Of a stretch of 64,000 nucleotides of DNA, positions 47,301 through 57,400 are shown piece after piece. Both the position numbers and the translations under genes were made by a program. Source of the stretch: Ophiura sarsii (Eukaryota > Echinodermata > Ophiuroidea > Amphilepidida > Ophiuridae); contig CM069454.1 in NCBI GenBank assembly GCA_035610835.1, positions 65,929,613 to 65,993,612 on the forward strand, in the 5' to 3' direction. How positions within the stretch are numbered: position 1 is the first letter of the stretch; every line of letters starts with the position of its first letter. The notes under the pieces were generated by a model. The model saw only the letters and a program-made list of their open reading frames with translations, did not search any database and was not told where the DNA came from.

Positions 47301-50300
47301 CTCCAGAGTTGATGCCATAATCTCCAATAATAAGAGCATCATCCAGCAACGTAAGATCCCGAAGGAAAAGGCGCTGTCTCTCAGGTGCGATACATATCTC
47401 TTTAGAGATTCTCTGTTTTAGGGACAGAATGGAAGTTGTTGGTTTCACATAGACAGATGTTACCTTACATTTCTGGCTGAGTAGTTGTATTTGCATTTCT
47501 GTGGGAAAAAATGGAAATATTTGATATCTTTTGAAACATTTTTATTCACCTTTTAATTTGTTTCAATGTGTACCACACATCTTCATCAAAACGTTTGAAA
47601 GAGATCCAGTGAGGTTATGCCGAATGATTCCCTCTGTTGACCCATGATGTCATAGGAAATGTCATAGGTCACTTGTATAGAAAAGGCAACTTCTAGCTCT
47701 ATTTTTAGGTATAAATGTACATGTATGTGTTGAAATTAGTTCTAGAGGCCTTATTTCAAGTTCAAATAAGAGTTCCCTCCAATCCATTTTCCCCCTTCAA
47801 TTACCATCAGCAAAAAAATTAGGATCGGGCGTCCACAAAAATGTTCAAATCCTTGAGTCAGCATGCAATTACATGTTCTTAATCTATTTTATATTCTAAA
47901 TACGACAAACAATTATGGTCATCGAGCACTAACTAAATATCTTGCTCACTCAGTGCAATCCTCCTCTCAGTGTTCTTCTGGGTACATTTCATTGCTAACT
48001 TTTTATATTTTTATGTTTAGTGCAAAACTTTTATTATGGTAAGCACAAGCAGGCTTGACCCTTTTGGTCCTTTTATCCCCCAGTCAGTGATGGAATACTC
48101 GAGACTGGTCTCAAGTCCCTATTTAGAAGGACTCGGAGGTGAAGGACTTGGTCTTGGACTCGGGCACTAGGGACTCAGGAATTGTGCCCGAGTCCTGTCC
48201 AAGTCCAGTTATATATTGGCTTATTTGTTTGCAGTAATTATTAAAATACTTATTTAGTCATCCAATCTTCAACAGTTTAGAAATAATGTCATAAAGCATC
48301 ATAAATACATTTGAACAGTTAAAAATATGCTGTTGAAAATCCTATTGATAACCATTACAAGCATTAAAACACAATTTGAGGGAACCTACAGATAATCAAA
48401 GTGATAATAATCAAGTGCAATCAAAGGCTGTCTGTATGATGTAAATGGTCTTTAGGTGTTTTGTGTCAGTGTTTATACTGTTAAAAAAATCATAACATTT
48501 CTTACAAAGAGGATATTTTGTTGGCAATTTTCAGCTTCCTAGAGCAGCTCTCTTAAAAAATTGATGGAATTAGGGATGACATTTTCAGGGAAAAGAATAA
48601 GGTGAAATGGCAGGGGAAGGGTTAATTGCTCTACAGCATATCACACCTTTTCAAGTTTGTAATTTCTCAATCTATGAACTTCTGGACACATTCTTATAAA
48701 TGCCTATAATTCAACAATTTTCCATGTATGGGGATGTGAAGGTTAAAATTGCATCATTATGTTGACAATAATGATATGTTGGCCTATTAAAGATAGCAAA
48801 ATTAATGACATGGGATCCGATCTTAAAATACATAAAAGGACTCGAGACTCAGACTTTGTAAGGACTTTGTCTCGGACTCGGACTCGAGAGGTAAGGACTC
48901 GGACTCTGGAAGGGTGGACTCGACTACAACACTGCCCCAGTTTTACATTGGTATTTATTTCCATTATGTATGTTTTCCTTTTTATGTGTCTCATTGTAAT
49001 GTATTTTGTGCAATGCCTGCGAATGATGGTGAAAGGTCTATAATTGCCTACTCCATCCTCTAGTCAGGCTTTATCTGTATGTTTTTCAATGTTGTTTATC
49101 AATAAAATTGGAATGAAAAAAACAAAAAACAAATGAAGTCCTATGTGATAGGATATGATTACACAATACAAAATAAAGATACAGTACATACAGGGTGAGT
49201 CAAAAAAAAGTTTACTCAACTTCAGCGATTTTTTTAGAAAAAAGTTTTCGTTCGTTTTCAAAACAATGTACTACGGTATAAAGACAAATCAATTAGCTTT
49301 AATATGAATTTTATCTGGTTTAGATTGGTTGAGGGAAACTTATTTTACGCTGTTTTGAATAAAAGTGACCAATTTAACGTCCGAACACGCTTCCAGATCT
49401 TGACCATTATATTTCATAAGATACGACCAATACAAAATTACAATACCGACAGCAAAAGGATCAATTCCTTTGTTATGAAATGATTAAAGTGTGGTAATTG
49501 TGTCATAAATAGGCCTTAAAGCTGTCTATTGTTTTAATCTATTAGGAGACAATTTTGAACAAGTCTATTGTCTACTTAATTCTTTTAATAAACAAGATGT
49601 GTAACGCTTTACATCATAATCCTAGTAAACATTATTAAGCTCGTTAAGCTTGAAATTAAAAACCGTGTTTTTGGTGAAAAACCAGCTCCTGTACAGAAAT
49701 AGTCATATTTACTTAACGGTATCATCAAATAGCGTGATTTTATTCCAGATGGTAGCAAAGAAATGGCGCAATCATTTAAAGTTTTGTTTGCCTTGATTTT
49801 GTGGTCAGAAATATTTTTTTAGATTTTTTCAATTAGGGTAAACTTTTTTTGACTCACCCTGTAGTACTCCACATAGTCAAAAATGAAATAATTGCTAGAG
49901 CCTCAAAACTTTGCTAGGGCCTCAAAACAAAAATGTATAGATGCATTGATAAAGGTCGTCCGTTTTTAAGGGTAGATGAGTGAACATCCTGAAGTCAAAT
50001 GATTTCATATGAAGGTTTTCATGTTCACATGAAGGTTCCCATATGAAAATGTTCATGTTGCAGCTATGAACCAAAGTTTGTTTGCAGTTTACTTTACAAC
50101 TTGATCTAAACTGACCTTTGAATTTAATATGTGACCTTTTGAACTCATCCACATATGAATGTTCCCATGTTGCATGTACATGTATTGGACTTTGTATGAA
50201 AAAGAACTGGAGAAAACTAAAAAGTGTATACTAAATGTTTGACAGACACACAACCCACACGAAGGATGCAGGTCTATCCTACGGACGACCTAACAAATGA

Positions 50301-53300
50301 TGAACAAATAAAACACAACAGGTGCGATATTGGCTGGACTTGAACCAGTGACCTTGAAACTATGCAACCCACATGATCCTATGCACAGGAAATTTTGAAA
50401 TGGTTCCTCAGTTAACTGGCACATGTTTTCTTCCACTATTCGTGCACTTCAGCTCTATCTGGATTAACCCTAACTCTACCCCCACTTTTTTCTTCAATGT
50501 GGAATATCGACCAAAAAATTCCCCCCAAATCCCCCGGGATTTGATCCAGGGACGCAGTATATTGCGCCAACTATACAGGGTGTATCAAAAAAATTAGGAC
50601 TCTGTTTCATGATGGTGTAATTATTATTATAATCATTGGACCATGACCTCTCAATGTAAAGCCCAATTAATTATTATGATATCCTGAAAATATGAGATCA
50701 ATCCGATAAAAAATAAGAAAACTAGCGAACTTTGTGTAAACCATGTCATTTACTGGTTTGTACAATGGGAATTCACACAGTAACAGTTTGTACAATGGGA
50801 ATTCAAACAGTAACAGTCGAGTAACATGAAAGTGCTCGATTTGTAACTCAATGAACCATCCACAGTGGGTTCGAGAACTATTTAACGTAACTTTTTTAAT
50901 TTGCACTGAATATGTATGCATCTGTTTTGCGGATTTTTTTAGCCTTGCAGTATTGATTTGTGCCAGAATTAAATGGATTACCAAACTTTGCTATTGACTG
51001 ATAGATTATTTACTATGTTGACAATAATATTATAACGTATTGAAACGTAAACCATGTTGTTTACTAGTCTGTACATGTAGATCCCATTGTACAAACCAGT
51101 AAATGACATGGTTTGCGCAAAGTACGCTAGTTTTCTTATTTTGCATCGGATTGATCTTATATTTTCAGGATATCATAATAATTAATTGGGCTTTACTTTG
51201 AGACTAAATTGGTCATGGTCCAATGATTATAATAAGAATGACACCGTCATGAAACAGAGTCCTAATTTTTTTGATACACCCTGTATGGGCTGGTTCCATT
51301 TTTTCATTGAAAAACGTCCACACCGGGTGGTACCAACGTGCCCAGTCATGGTATTTTGGGGTACAAAGTATATGGTAGGGTTAGGTTATGAACACAAAAA
51401 AAATCAAAAAATTGCTTCTTAACCTTAACTCTACCCCCCACACTTTTTTCAGGGTTTTTTTTCAACGTGGAAAATCGACCAAAAATTCCCCCCGATATTT
51501 GATCCAGGAACCTCCAGCACCAGAGGCGAACAATTCCCTATACTACACCACCATCAAAAAACTTCTATGCCGGGTTGTACTAACGTGCCCAGTCGTGGTA
51601 TTTTGGGGTATATGGTAGGGTTATGATCAATATTAATTTTAAATACATAATTTGCACTTACGCATCTGAAGGATACAATCCTCTGTCACTCCGTACTTGA
51701 TTAAAGTGTTGCCTGATTTCAGATGTTCCGCATCATAGAATATCTCTTGCTCGTGAAAAGGTATACCTTCTTGTTTTTCGATCGCTGCCCTCAACTGATT
51801 GACGGTGGAGTGAGGCGAGATCACCAGATCGAAAGTAGATCCGTCTACTTTCCAGATGTGTATGGTCATTCCGAAGTGAATTGTGCAATCTGACGTGATG
51901 TTGTACTGGAAAAGGTTCTTGTCGTCTTCCAGGTGGCTCCCGGAGAACAGTAGGCACCGTTTACTGGCTGCAGGGATGCCAGTTTGGTCTTCAAGTTTGG
52001 TCCGGACCAAGCCGATTGTATCACCTATATAATATATATTATCAAGGTAAATCATAATGTACAAAAAGGCAACAGTGAATATTGTACAGTTTTTTTCTGT
52101 TATATAGCTTAAAAATAAGCATTAATTGTTTACCTGAATTAGGAAAATGAAAGGATTGATCAGTCGACTTTGTGTGATTGATACCTTTGAGAGGGAAAGA
52201 CTGCACATGGATGTTTAAGGGGCAGTGCTGTCAAAGCATGTCGGATGTGTATGACATTCTCTTTGTTTTGCCAAAATCTCAAATGTACACTCCTTTTAAC
52301 AATATTTAAACAATTTTGATATTTTTATTGGCAATTTAGAATAAAAGTAACATTTCATACTTAACATTTAACATAAGAATATTTTGAAAACACTAAAAGA
52401 AAAAAAATACTAGGATGCATAATATTTCATTATAATTATTTAATTAAGGTGGATTTTTTTTACAGACAATCTGCAAATTCAAGACTAAAAATAATTCCTT
52501 ATACCTGGCTCTACTTCCAGAGTGACCTTCTCTTCAAATGTCTGCACGTTAATTGGCATCACACCGCGCAACGGTAAAAGGCAGAGTACAAGGCTGCCAT
52601 CTTGGATCATGAGAGAGCTCAACACCTGGGAATCATCGTCGAGCAGATTCGACTCATACTTGAGACGCATCTCTGCTGGAGGAATGCCTTTCTCTTTTTC
52701 AATTTTGGACTTGACGGTGCCGATGGTGTTGTGTGGGTAGACTACTAGGTCTAAAACCTCCGAATTCAGAATGCCTATCTTGATGTCAATGGTTTCTACT
52801 CCTGTTGATATTAAAATTTTAGTAATTTAGTAATAGATATTTGCAGAGCTACCAATATATCATAATCTCGTAATCAGGAATATTGATAAATTTGTTAATT
52901 TTAACAAGGCAATATCAATCTATTTTCAGGAAGTCTTACGTGAAGGTTGGCAGCTGGGCAGTTCCGTAATTAGGTAACCCAAATTGAAAAAATTGAAAAT
53001 CATTGATATAACCTAATTTATGTATCATATTAAAGGTTATGGGTTGTAGTTTCATGATATAATTTGGAATTTGATCTAACATTTTCGGTTTGGCTGATTT
53101 TGAGGTTGTTGCGGACGTACAGGGCATTTATAGTAGAAATCGCATCATGGAAGTGCAATTATTTCCATGAATGAACTAAGGCAAGTATTACAAATTGATA
53201 CAATCAATACAACAATGAACATGTGTTATGTATCATATAAAATAGTTACTTAAAATGACCAAAATATTTAAGAATTATGCTTTTTGGATTAAATTTGGTA

Positions 53301-56300
53301 CCTTCTGTTGCCGACGTACACTTCCCAAAAGCTGCTACTTTTAACCACTCTGTTCAATACTTTGGCAATGTTGGATACCAATGAAGTAAGTGTTTTTCTA
53401 AAGCTGATGATTCATACTGAATGTTTAAAACTTATTTTGTTCTGTATCTGTTTACATGTTTAATACATGGTCTCTTGTTAGTGTTGCGGCGGACATCTGT
53501 GTTGGACGTATGTACATCTGTGTTCACAGATATACGTCCTTAACACTAATATGTACGTCCGCAACGGATAAACATCAGTCAGTTTTAACTTAAAGATAAA
53601 GGTTCTGATAATTTTCTCTGTTTGTTTTCTTTAGGTTTGTCCCTCTTACAAACAAAACAATATTAGTTTTCATAACAGACCTGAACACTTCAGAGAACTT
53701 TTGATAGGAATACAGGTGTACTGAAAAAATCACTTTCTCTGCGTACGTCCGCAACGGAGGGTTTTCACACCATATCTCATTAACCGAAAATGGTACAGCA
53801 AAGGAATTTTCAGGTTTTATACTCCTACTAGAGATACTTGAAACCCAGGTGTTAACAATCAAGCAACTGGTATACTTTAGATTTTGCAAGCCCTCAAAGT
53901 GTCTGAAATGTACGTCCGCAACTACGGAACTGCCCAGCTCTGAAATAAAATAGGGAGCCATTATTTTATTTTGTCATTCATGTTGGCACAAATAAAAGTA
54001 CACTCAGCATTACCTAAATGTGTACAACCACAGCAAAAGGGTGCAGTTGTCTCTCAATGAAAGGTGGAGATCTTAATACCAACAAAATGAGCTATTATAT
54101 GAATGCTTCAAAATGACACCTTTGTGGTTCAGTTGATGCTTTCTGATGTTATGAAGACAAATTACTGAAAATTGTCTTTATTTTCTTTGCTTTCCATGAC
54201 CAATTCAGTCAATATCTCAAAATGCATTTTAGTGACAACTGTACCCTTTGCAGCGACAATAGGCCTACACCAAAAATACGACAAGTTATGCTCCAATTTC
54301 TGTAAATGTGTGCAAACCCTAATCAATGTATCAACTGTCATGATCTACACACATAGTAGCTTATGAAGACATGGATGGAGTAGTGGGCATTTCCTTTAAA
54401 TTTCAGATTTAGATCACTTGGGAGATGAGACTGAGGAAACTGGTGATGCTAGGATATATGGGGCTTCATGGCTTTAAGGGTTGTTCTCTCCCAACCAAAG
54501 TAGATTTCTTGTGCAGTACAGCATGTTTAGCATCACTACAGTACCAACAGGGCTTTTCACTAAAACAAACAGTGCCAAACATGTGCTGTAAGTTTACAAC
54601 TGGAGGTCATCTCATCTACTTCCACCTTCTAATACATGGTAAAGATAGGCATAACTTGGCCAAATATATGAAAAAGAAGTTGAATCCTAACTAAAAAACA
54701 TGAAAGGACTGAATTCATTTGTTTAAAAATCACATCAATTGTACTACATGCAGCAGGATTTTCATTTGTTTGACAACATTATCAGCCTTTCATTGTACCA
54801 GTGGTCATGTAATGAAAGTGTAGCATGATGGTGCTGCTCAAAAATATGCTTTCTCTTTCAACATACCTATTTGTACTGGTTTACAGATGAACTCGTACTC
54901 GTCCCTCCGGCCTTCTGCATCATCATCAGTATGTTCAACAACATCAACCAGAATCCATTCATCTTGGAGTTCATTGATCTTCTGTTGTAAGACCTTCAAA
55001 ATATAATTATATATTTTCAAAATATAATTATATATTTTGGATTTAAGTGGTGTAGCCAGCATTTGGTTGTAGGGGGTGGGGTAGGTGGGGTGCCTTGGGG
55101 GTGGGGGAGTGGTGGTGGCAGTGGTGGCAGAGTTATTTTACACAAAAAAACATGGAAACAATATTTTCAAATCGTTCAAATATTTCAGAGCATTTAAAAA
55201 AAATTGCTTCAAAATTATTAAAAATGTTTGAAAATACTGAATAATGGCCAATTGTAAATGAAATTTAAAAAACCCACCTCAACTACAACAAACTAACTAC
55301 ACTAGAGTGACCAACCCTGCCTGAGGTGTGTCCACAGAACGGTTTTGTACGTGTAAAGTCTTACCTGTAAGATATGTTCAATAGTGGGTCTCTTCTTCCG
55401 GTCTCCATCTACGCACTCAGCAATGAGCTGAGCAATTTCATGCGGACAGTCTTCCGGGATTGGTGGTCTTTCGTTATTTTCACACACAGCATAAATGATT
55501 TTCTGTACGTTTGGGTCTTGAAGGTGGGAGAAGGGCTCTTGTCTGGAGACCAATTCCCCGAGGACGATACCAAAAGAGTAGATATCGTAATCGGGAGAAA
55601 GCTTGTATTCGATTAGAACTTCTGGTGCCATCCACGCGACAGATCCCGACGTCTTTGCCGTTGTTATTGTCTTCTCGATATTCTTCGCCAAACCAAAATC
55701 ACCCAATTTTAACGTGAAATCCCTGGCGATCAAGTAATTTGGTGATTTGACATCCCTGTGTAGAATCTTCTTCCGCCTGAGGTACTGAATCGCGCTCGCG
55801 CCCTGTTTTCCCCAATTGTAGACCATTTCTTCACACAGGGAATTGCTCTCTTTGTCTGTGTAGAGGAACGTGTAAAGTGAGCCTTTTGGGCAAAGCTCAA
55901 GGATCAACATGAAATCTGGCTCGCTATCCAGAACACCTAAGAGAGGTATGATATTGGGATGGCTCAATTTAGCGAGGATTTCCAGCTCTCTCCGATCCAC
56001 CGAATTGTGCTTCTTGGCAGCTACTTTGATGCCGGCTGCTGGTAGATTGATATCATAATGGTATCCTGTGGAAGAAGAAAAAATCATTAGGCCAATGAAG
56101 TTCTATGAGCTCGACCTACCCATTGAGAAAAAACTTTTTTTTGATAATTCACAATAATGTAATAAACCCGCCCCCACCCCCCAAAAACACCCACCTAACC
56201 GACCCTACCGGAGAGGTTCCGAAAGTCCATGGAACAAGGTGGTTGTAGATGCTTTTCATTCGGGGTAGATTTTCAGCGTTTTTTGCAATTTTTGCAAATT

Positions 56301-57283
56301 ATAGGCCTATAACAGACAGGTCTATGACTATGTGGTAAAGATTCACCAAAATGTTTATTCTTTATGTATTAAAAACCCTGTCCAAACACCATCAGGTATT
56401 CACCATGAAATATACAATACATTTCTTTGTCTGTTGTCATGTCTCACTCAGACACTCTCCCACCATGAAGGTACTAGACCTCGAAGCTGGTCCATCAAGT
56501 CTCTTACATAACACCTTCTTAAAGGCATATTATGTGATCTTTTCATGAGAGCGCCCTCTATTCATGATTTTTTTTTAGAAAGTAGATTTTCTTGCAGATT
56601 TACATTTCTGATCACAAATACATTCCAAGTTACAGAGCGATACGGTTCCTAATTACCTCAAAATCATGGTTTTAGAGTGAATTTAGAGTGAAAATATAAA
56701 CTGTCGGTTATCCCGACAGTTTATTTTCTGAAGAAAAAATAATTAGAAATATTTCTGAATGGTGTGTGGATTTCTGCACGCTTGCGCACATGTATGTGGA
56801 CAAAATAAAACAAGTAAAATATCATGGAATAGTTTCATCTGGAATTTAGGGTGGGGGGTGCCGTAGAGTCATAAACTTGAAAGCAGGGGGTGTGGTCGGG
56901 AAGACGACGTGCCTTGCCCAAAACCGACGCAAAAAATTGAGCTTGATAACCAACAGTGCTAACTGGTAATCTCAACCGACACAACTCGAAATATTGGGGG
57001 CTTCCCCCCTCCTTCCATGGCTACACAACTACAGTACCAACCCTAAATTCGTTGATGGATTGCTAAAAGTGCCCCTTTTATGATAGCAAAATCTTGACCA
57101 TTTTCGACTGGTTTTTTTTAGCCTGATAGCTCTGTATTGTCACATGTCAAGTGATCCCTAATGTGTATAATTCTTACCTGATTGCTTCTTCCATACAGCC
57201 TCAAATACTTCACTGAATGTGCCGCAACCGATCTTAGGACCAAACTCCAACTCATGTCTCTCCACTGGAATCACATAAGACAT
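43202..57283 (-). CDS. TKL-type protein kinase fused to ten tandem ubiquitin-like domains (seven coding exons)
   Basis: Coding exons, 5' to 3' on the minus strand: 57283-57178, 56065-55365, 54993 (or 54981)-54867, 52801-52505, 52024-51662, 47498-47055 and 44301-43202. All introns are GT-AG and the phases agree (1, 0, 1, 1, 1, 1), giving 1045 residues (1041 with the alternative exon 3 acceptor). Residues 8-269 are a protein kinase: glycine loop GCGTFSEV (19-26), lysine K53, likely helix-C E62, HRD 138-140, DFG 158-160 and APE 182-184. All catalytic residues are present, and the sequence resembles the TKL (MLK/ZAK-like) group. Residues 270-311 form an acidic linker. Ten ubiquitin-like (beta-grasp) domains follow, starting near residues 315, 391, 457, 533, 608, 681, 754, 832, 914 and 994. 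The ninth is closest to ubiquitin. No LRGG-Met junctions are seen, so the repeats should stay joined rather than be processed like polyubiquitin. Kinase substrate and pathway are unknown; a signalling scaffold is only an inference. Confidence 0.85.
45588..45834. mobile_element. piggyBac-like MITE, copy 2 (in kinase-UBL gene intron)
   Basis: Same TTAA-flanked CACTTTCCACGCGG ends as 32035-32283 and the same interior order (AAACCTTTC, AATGCATTTCTCATGGTGA, AATGTCGTCTGCAG). 247 bp. Confidence 0.85.
46244..46344 (+). CDS. Possible first coding exon of an unidentified plus-strand gene (SAM-like N-terminus)
   Basis: The ATG at 46244 sits in a GC-richer context (AAAATGGCGG). It opens 33 codons plus two bases, then reaches a consensus GTAAGG donor at 46345. 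The peptide [20 protein letters not shown] followed by [13 protein letters not shown] has the W..LM..WGL..F...F spacing of the first helices of a SAM-like domain. It lies inside the last intron of the minus-strand kinase-UBL gene and inside a putative TA-flanked inverted-repeat element (45943-46879), so it may be a host exon or part of a transposon. No second exon was found. Confidence 0.4.
46509..46554 (+). repeat. Solitary hAT-like end
   Basis: CAGGGGCGTCGATCCTGGGG resembles hAT ends at 58851 and 27576. No partner end found. Confidence 0.45.
46555..46690. repeat. 33-bp tandem repeat, nearly four units
   Basis: Unit CTAATAATCATGTATTTAAC followed by TTTTAAATTATAC. The 33-bp length keeps a reading frame open but the product ([11 protein letters not shown] repeats) is not a credible gene. 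Confidence 0.8.
47055..47498 (-). CDS. Kinase-UBL gene, coding exon 6 (UBL4 and UBL5)
   Basis: A 444-nt phase 1-1 exon holding exactly two ubiquitin-like domains (residues about 533-607 and 608-679). UBL4 has [21 protein letters not shown]5 has [20 protein letters not shown] and ends [13 protein letters not shown], close to ubiquitin's SDYNIQKESTLHL. Acceptor CCCACAG, donor GTAAGC. An exon carrying a whole domain pair in symmetric phase fits growth by exon duplication. Confidence 0.88.
48085..48934. mobile_element. Non-autonomous hAT element
   Basis: Left CAGTGATGGAATACTCGAG, right CTCGACTACAACACTG. Flanks CCCCCAGT and CCCCAGTT share CCCCAGT, consistent with an 8-bp hAT duplication with one change. 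Sub-ends are rich in GGACTCGG repeats. 850 bp. Confidence 0.75.
49189..49863. mobile_element. Mariner-type MITE
   Basis: TA + CAGGGTGAGTCAAAAAAAAG at the left and CTTTTTTTTGACTCACCCTG + TA at the right. 675 bp, no coding content. Confidence 0.85.
50325..50375 (-). repeat. tRNA-like fragment
   Basis: On the minus strand CACTGGTTCAAGTCCAGCC is a good B box; the A box half is weak. SINE relic. Confidence 0.4.
50465..50573 (-). repeat. SINE-like repeat, left copy
   Basis: GGATCAAATCCCGGGGG (minus strand) resembles a tRNA T-arm; with AACCCTAACTCTACCCCCAC on the plus strand it recurs at 51414-51545. Confidence 0.5.
50574..51285. mobile_element. Mariner-type fold-back MITE with about 200-bp arms
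   Basis: TA + CAGGGTGTATCAAAAAAATT at the left, AATTTTTTTGATACACCCTG + TA at the right. Mirrored arms cover AGTCCTAATTTTTTT, TGGTCCAATGATTATAATAA, ATGATATCCTGAAAATAT. 712 bp. Confidence 0.9.
51286..51545 (-). repeat. SINE-like repeat, right copy
   Basis: Shares AACTCTACCCCC, AATCGACCAAAAATTCCCCC and TTTGATCCAGG with 50465-50573. ACGTGCCCAGTCRTGGTATT is repeated at about 51329 and 51583. Confidence 0.5.
51662..52024 (-). CDS. Kinase-UBL gene, coding exon 5 (rest of UBL2, UBL3)
   Basis: A 363-nt phase 1-1 exon, acceptor TATATAG, donor GTAAGT. UBL2 continues with [18 protein letters not shown], and UBL3 covers residues about 457-531 with [13 protein letters not shown]. Ubiquitin's central helix and following loop are recognisable in both, but there is no diglycine at either end. 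Confidence 0.85.
52505..52801 (-). CDS. Kinase-UBL gene, coding exon 4 (UBL1 and start of UBL2)
   Basis: A 297-nt phase 1-1 exon. It encodes a complete ubiquitin-like fold (residues about 315-389) with the typical [10 protein letters not shown] helix and a PLRG end resembling the ubiquitin tail, then the first two beta strands of UBL2. Acceptor TCAACAG and donor GTATAAG are both good. Confidence 0.85.
52951..53942. mobile_element. Element with GCTGGGCAGTTCCGTA inverted ends
   Basis: CAGCTGGGCAGTTCCGTAAT at 52951 is mirrored by TACGGAACTGCCCAGCTCTG at 53923-53942. GTACGTCCGCAAC or its complement occurs at least four times inside. The ends look hAT-like but no target duplication was seen. In the third intron of the kinase-UBL gene. 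Confidence 0.65.
53943..54866. other. Intron sequence; no gene
   Basis: Rest of the intron between exons 3 and 4 of the kinase-UBL gene. Nothing recognised. Confidence 0.5.
54867..54993 (-). CDS. Kinase-UBL gene, coding exon 3 (linker)
   Basis: It encodes a 38-42 residue acidic linker (motif [19 protein letters not shown]) between the kinase and the first UBL. The donor GTATGT is clear and phase 1. Two acceptors are possible, both in frame: AAG before 54993 and ACAACAG before 54981; they differ by four residues. An AT-rich direct repeat (two copies of about 23 bp) lies immediately upstream, which may obscure the polypyrimidine tract. Confidence 0.7.
55365..56065 (-). CDS. Kinase-UBL gene, coding exon 2 (bulk of kinase domain)
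   Basis: A 701-nt exon between acceptor CCACAG and donor GTAAGAC. It carries kinase subdomains II-XI: VAAK lysine (residue 53), HRDVKSPN catalytic loop (138-145), DFG (158-160), activation segment ending MAPE (181-184), DIYSFG (196-201) and the RPT motif near residue 260. It ends exactly at the end of the kinase domain in phase 0, as expected of an exon-shuffled module. Confidence 0.9.
56066..57177. other. First coding intron of the kinase-UBL gene
   Basis: GT-AG. Contains a half copy (56519-56715) of the palindromic MITE of GK5's intron. Confidence 0.8.
56519..56715. mobile_element. Half copy of the TTAA-flanked palindromic MITE
   Basis: TTAAAGGCATATTATGTGATC through ATCATGGTTTTAGAGTGA match the left arm of 17618-18030. 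It lacks the G run and the right arm. Confidence 0.7.
57178..57283 (-). CDS. Kinase-UBL gene, coding exon 1 (start codon and glycine loop)
   Basis: The ATG is at 57283-57281. The exon encodes 35 residues ending in WKKQSG, with the P-loop GCGTFSEV, and stops at a GTAAG donor in phase 1. A pyrimidine-rich acceptor (CTTTCAG, exon from 57318) lies just upstream of the ATG, suggesting a further 5' untranslated exon that I cannot place. No TATA box or clear promoter was recognised upstream. Confidence 0.85.
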
Positions 57284-57350
57284 ACTGATTGGAATTATGC
57301 AATCTTATTCTGAGAAATCTGAAAGAAAAATTAGTTAAAACAAGATTCTT

Positions 57351-57400
57351 TTAACACTTTCCACACGGATATTATAGTTTTTCAATGCAAAATAGATTTT
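57351..57400. repeat. Possible piggyBac-MITE left end
   Basis: TTAACACTTTCCACACGG resembles the ends at 32035 and 45588, with a similar AAATAGATTTTTC following. No right end found. Confidence 0.4.

Larger units (their letters stand above)
47499..51661. other. Fifth intron of the kinase-UBL gene
   Basis: A 4.2 kb GT-AG intron filled by a hAT element, two mariner-type MITEs and SINE-like pieces. No nested exon was found. Confidence 0.8.
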
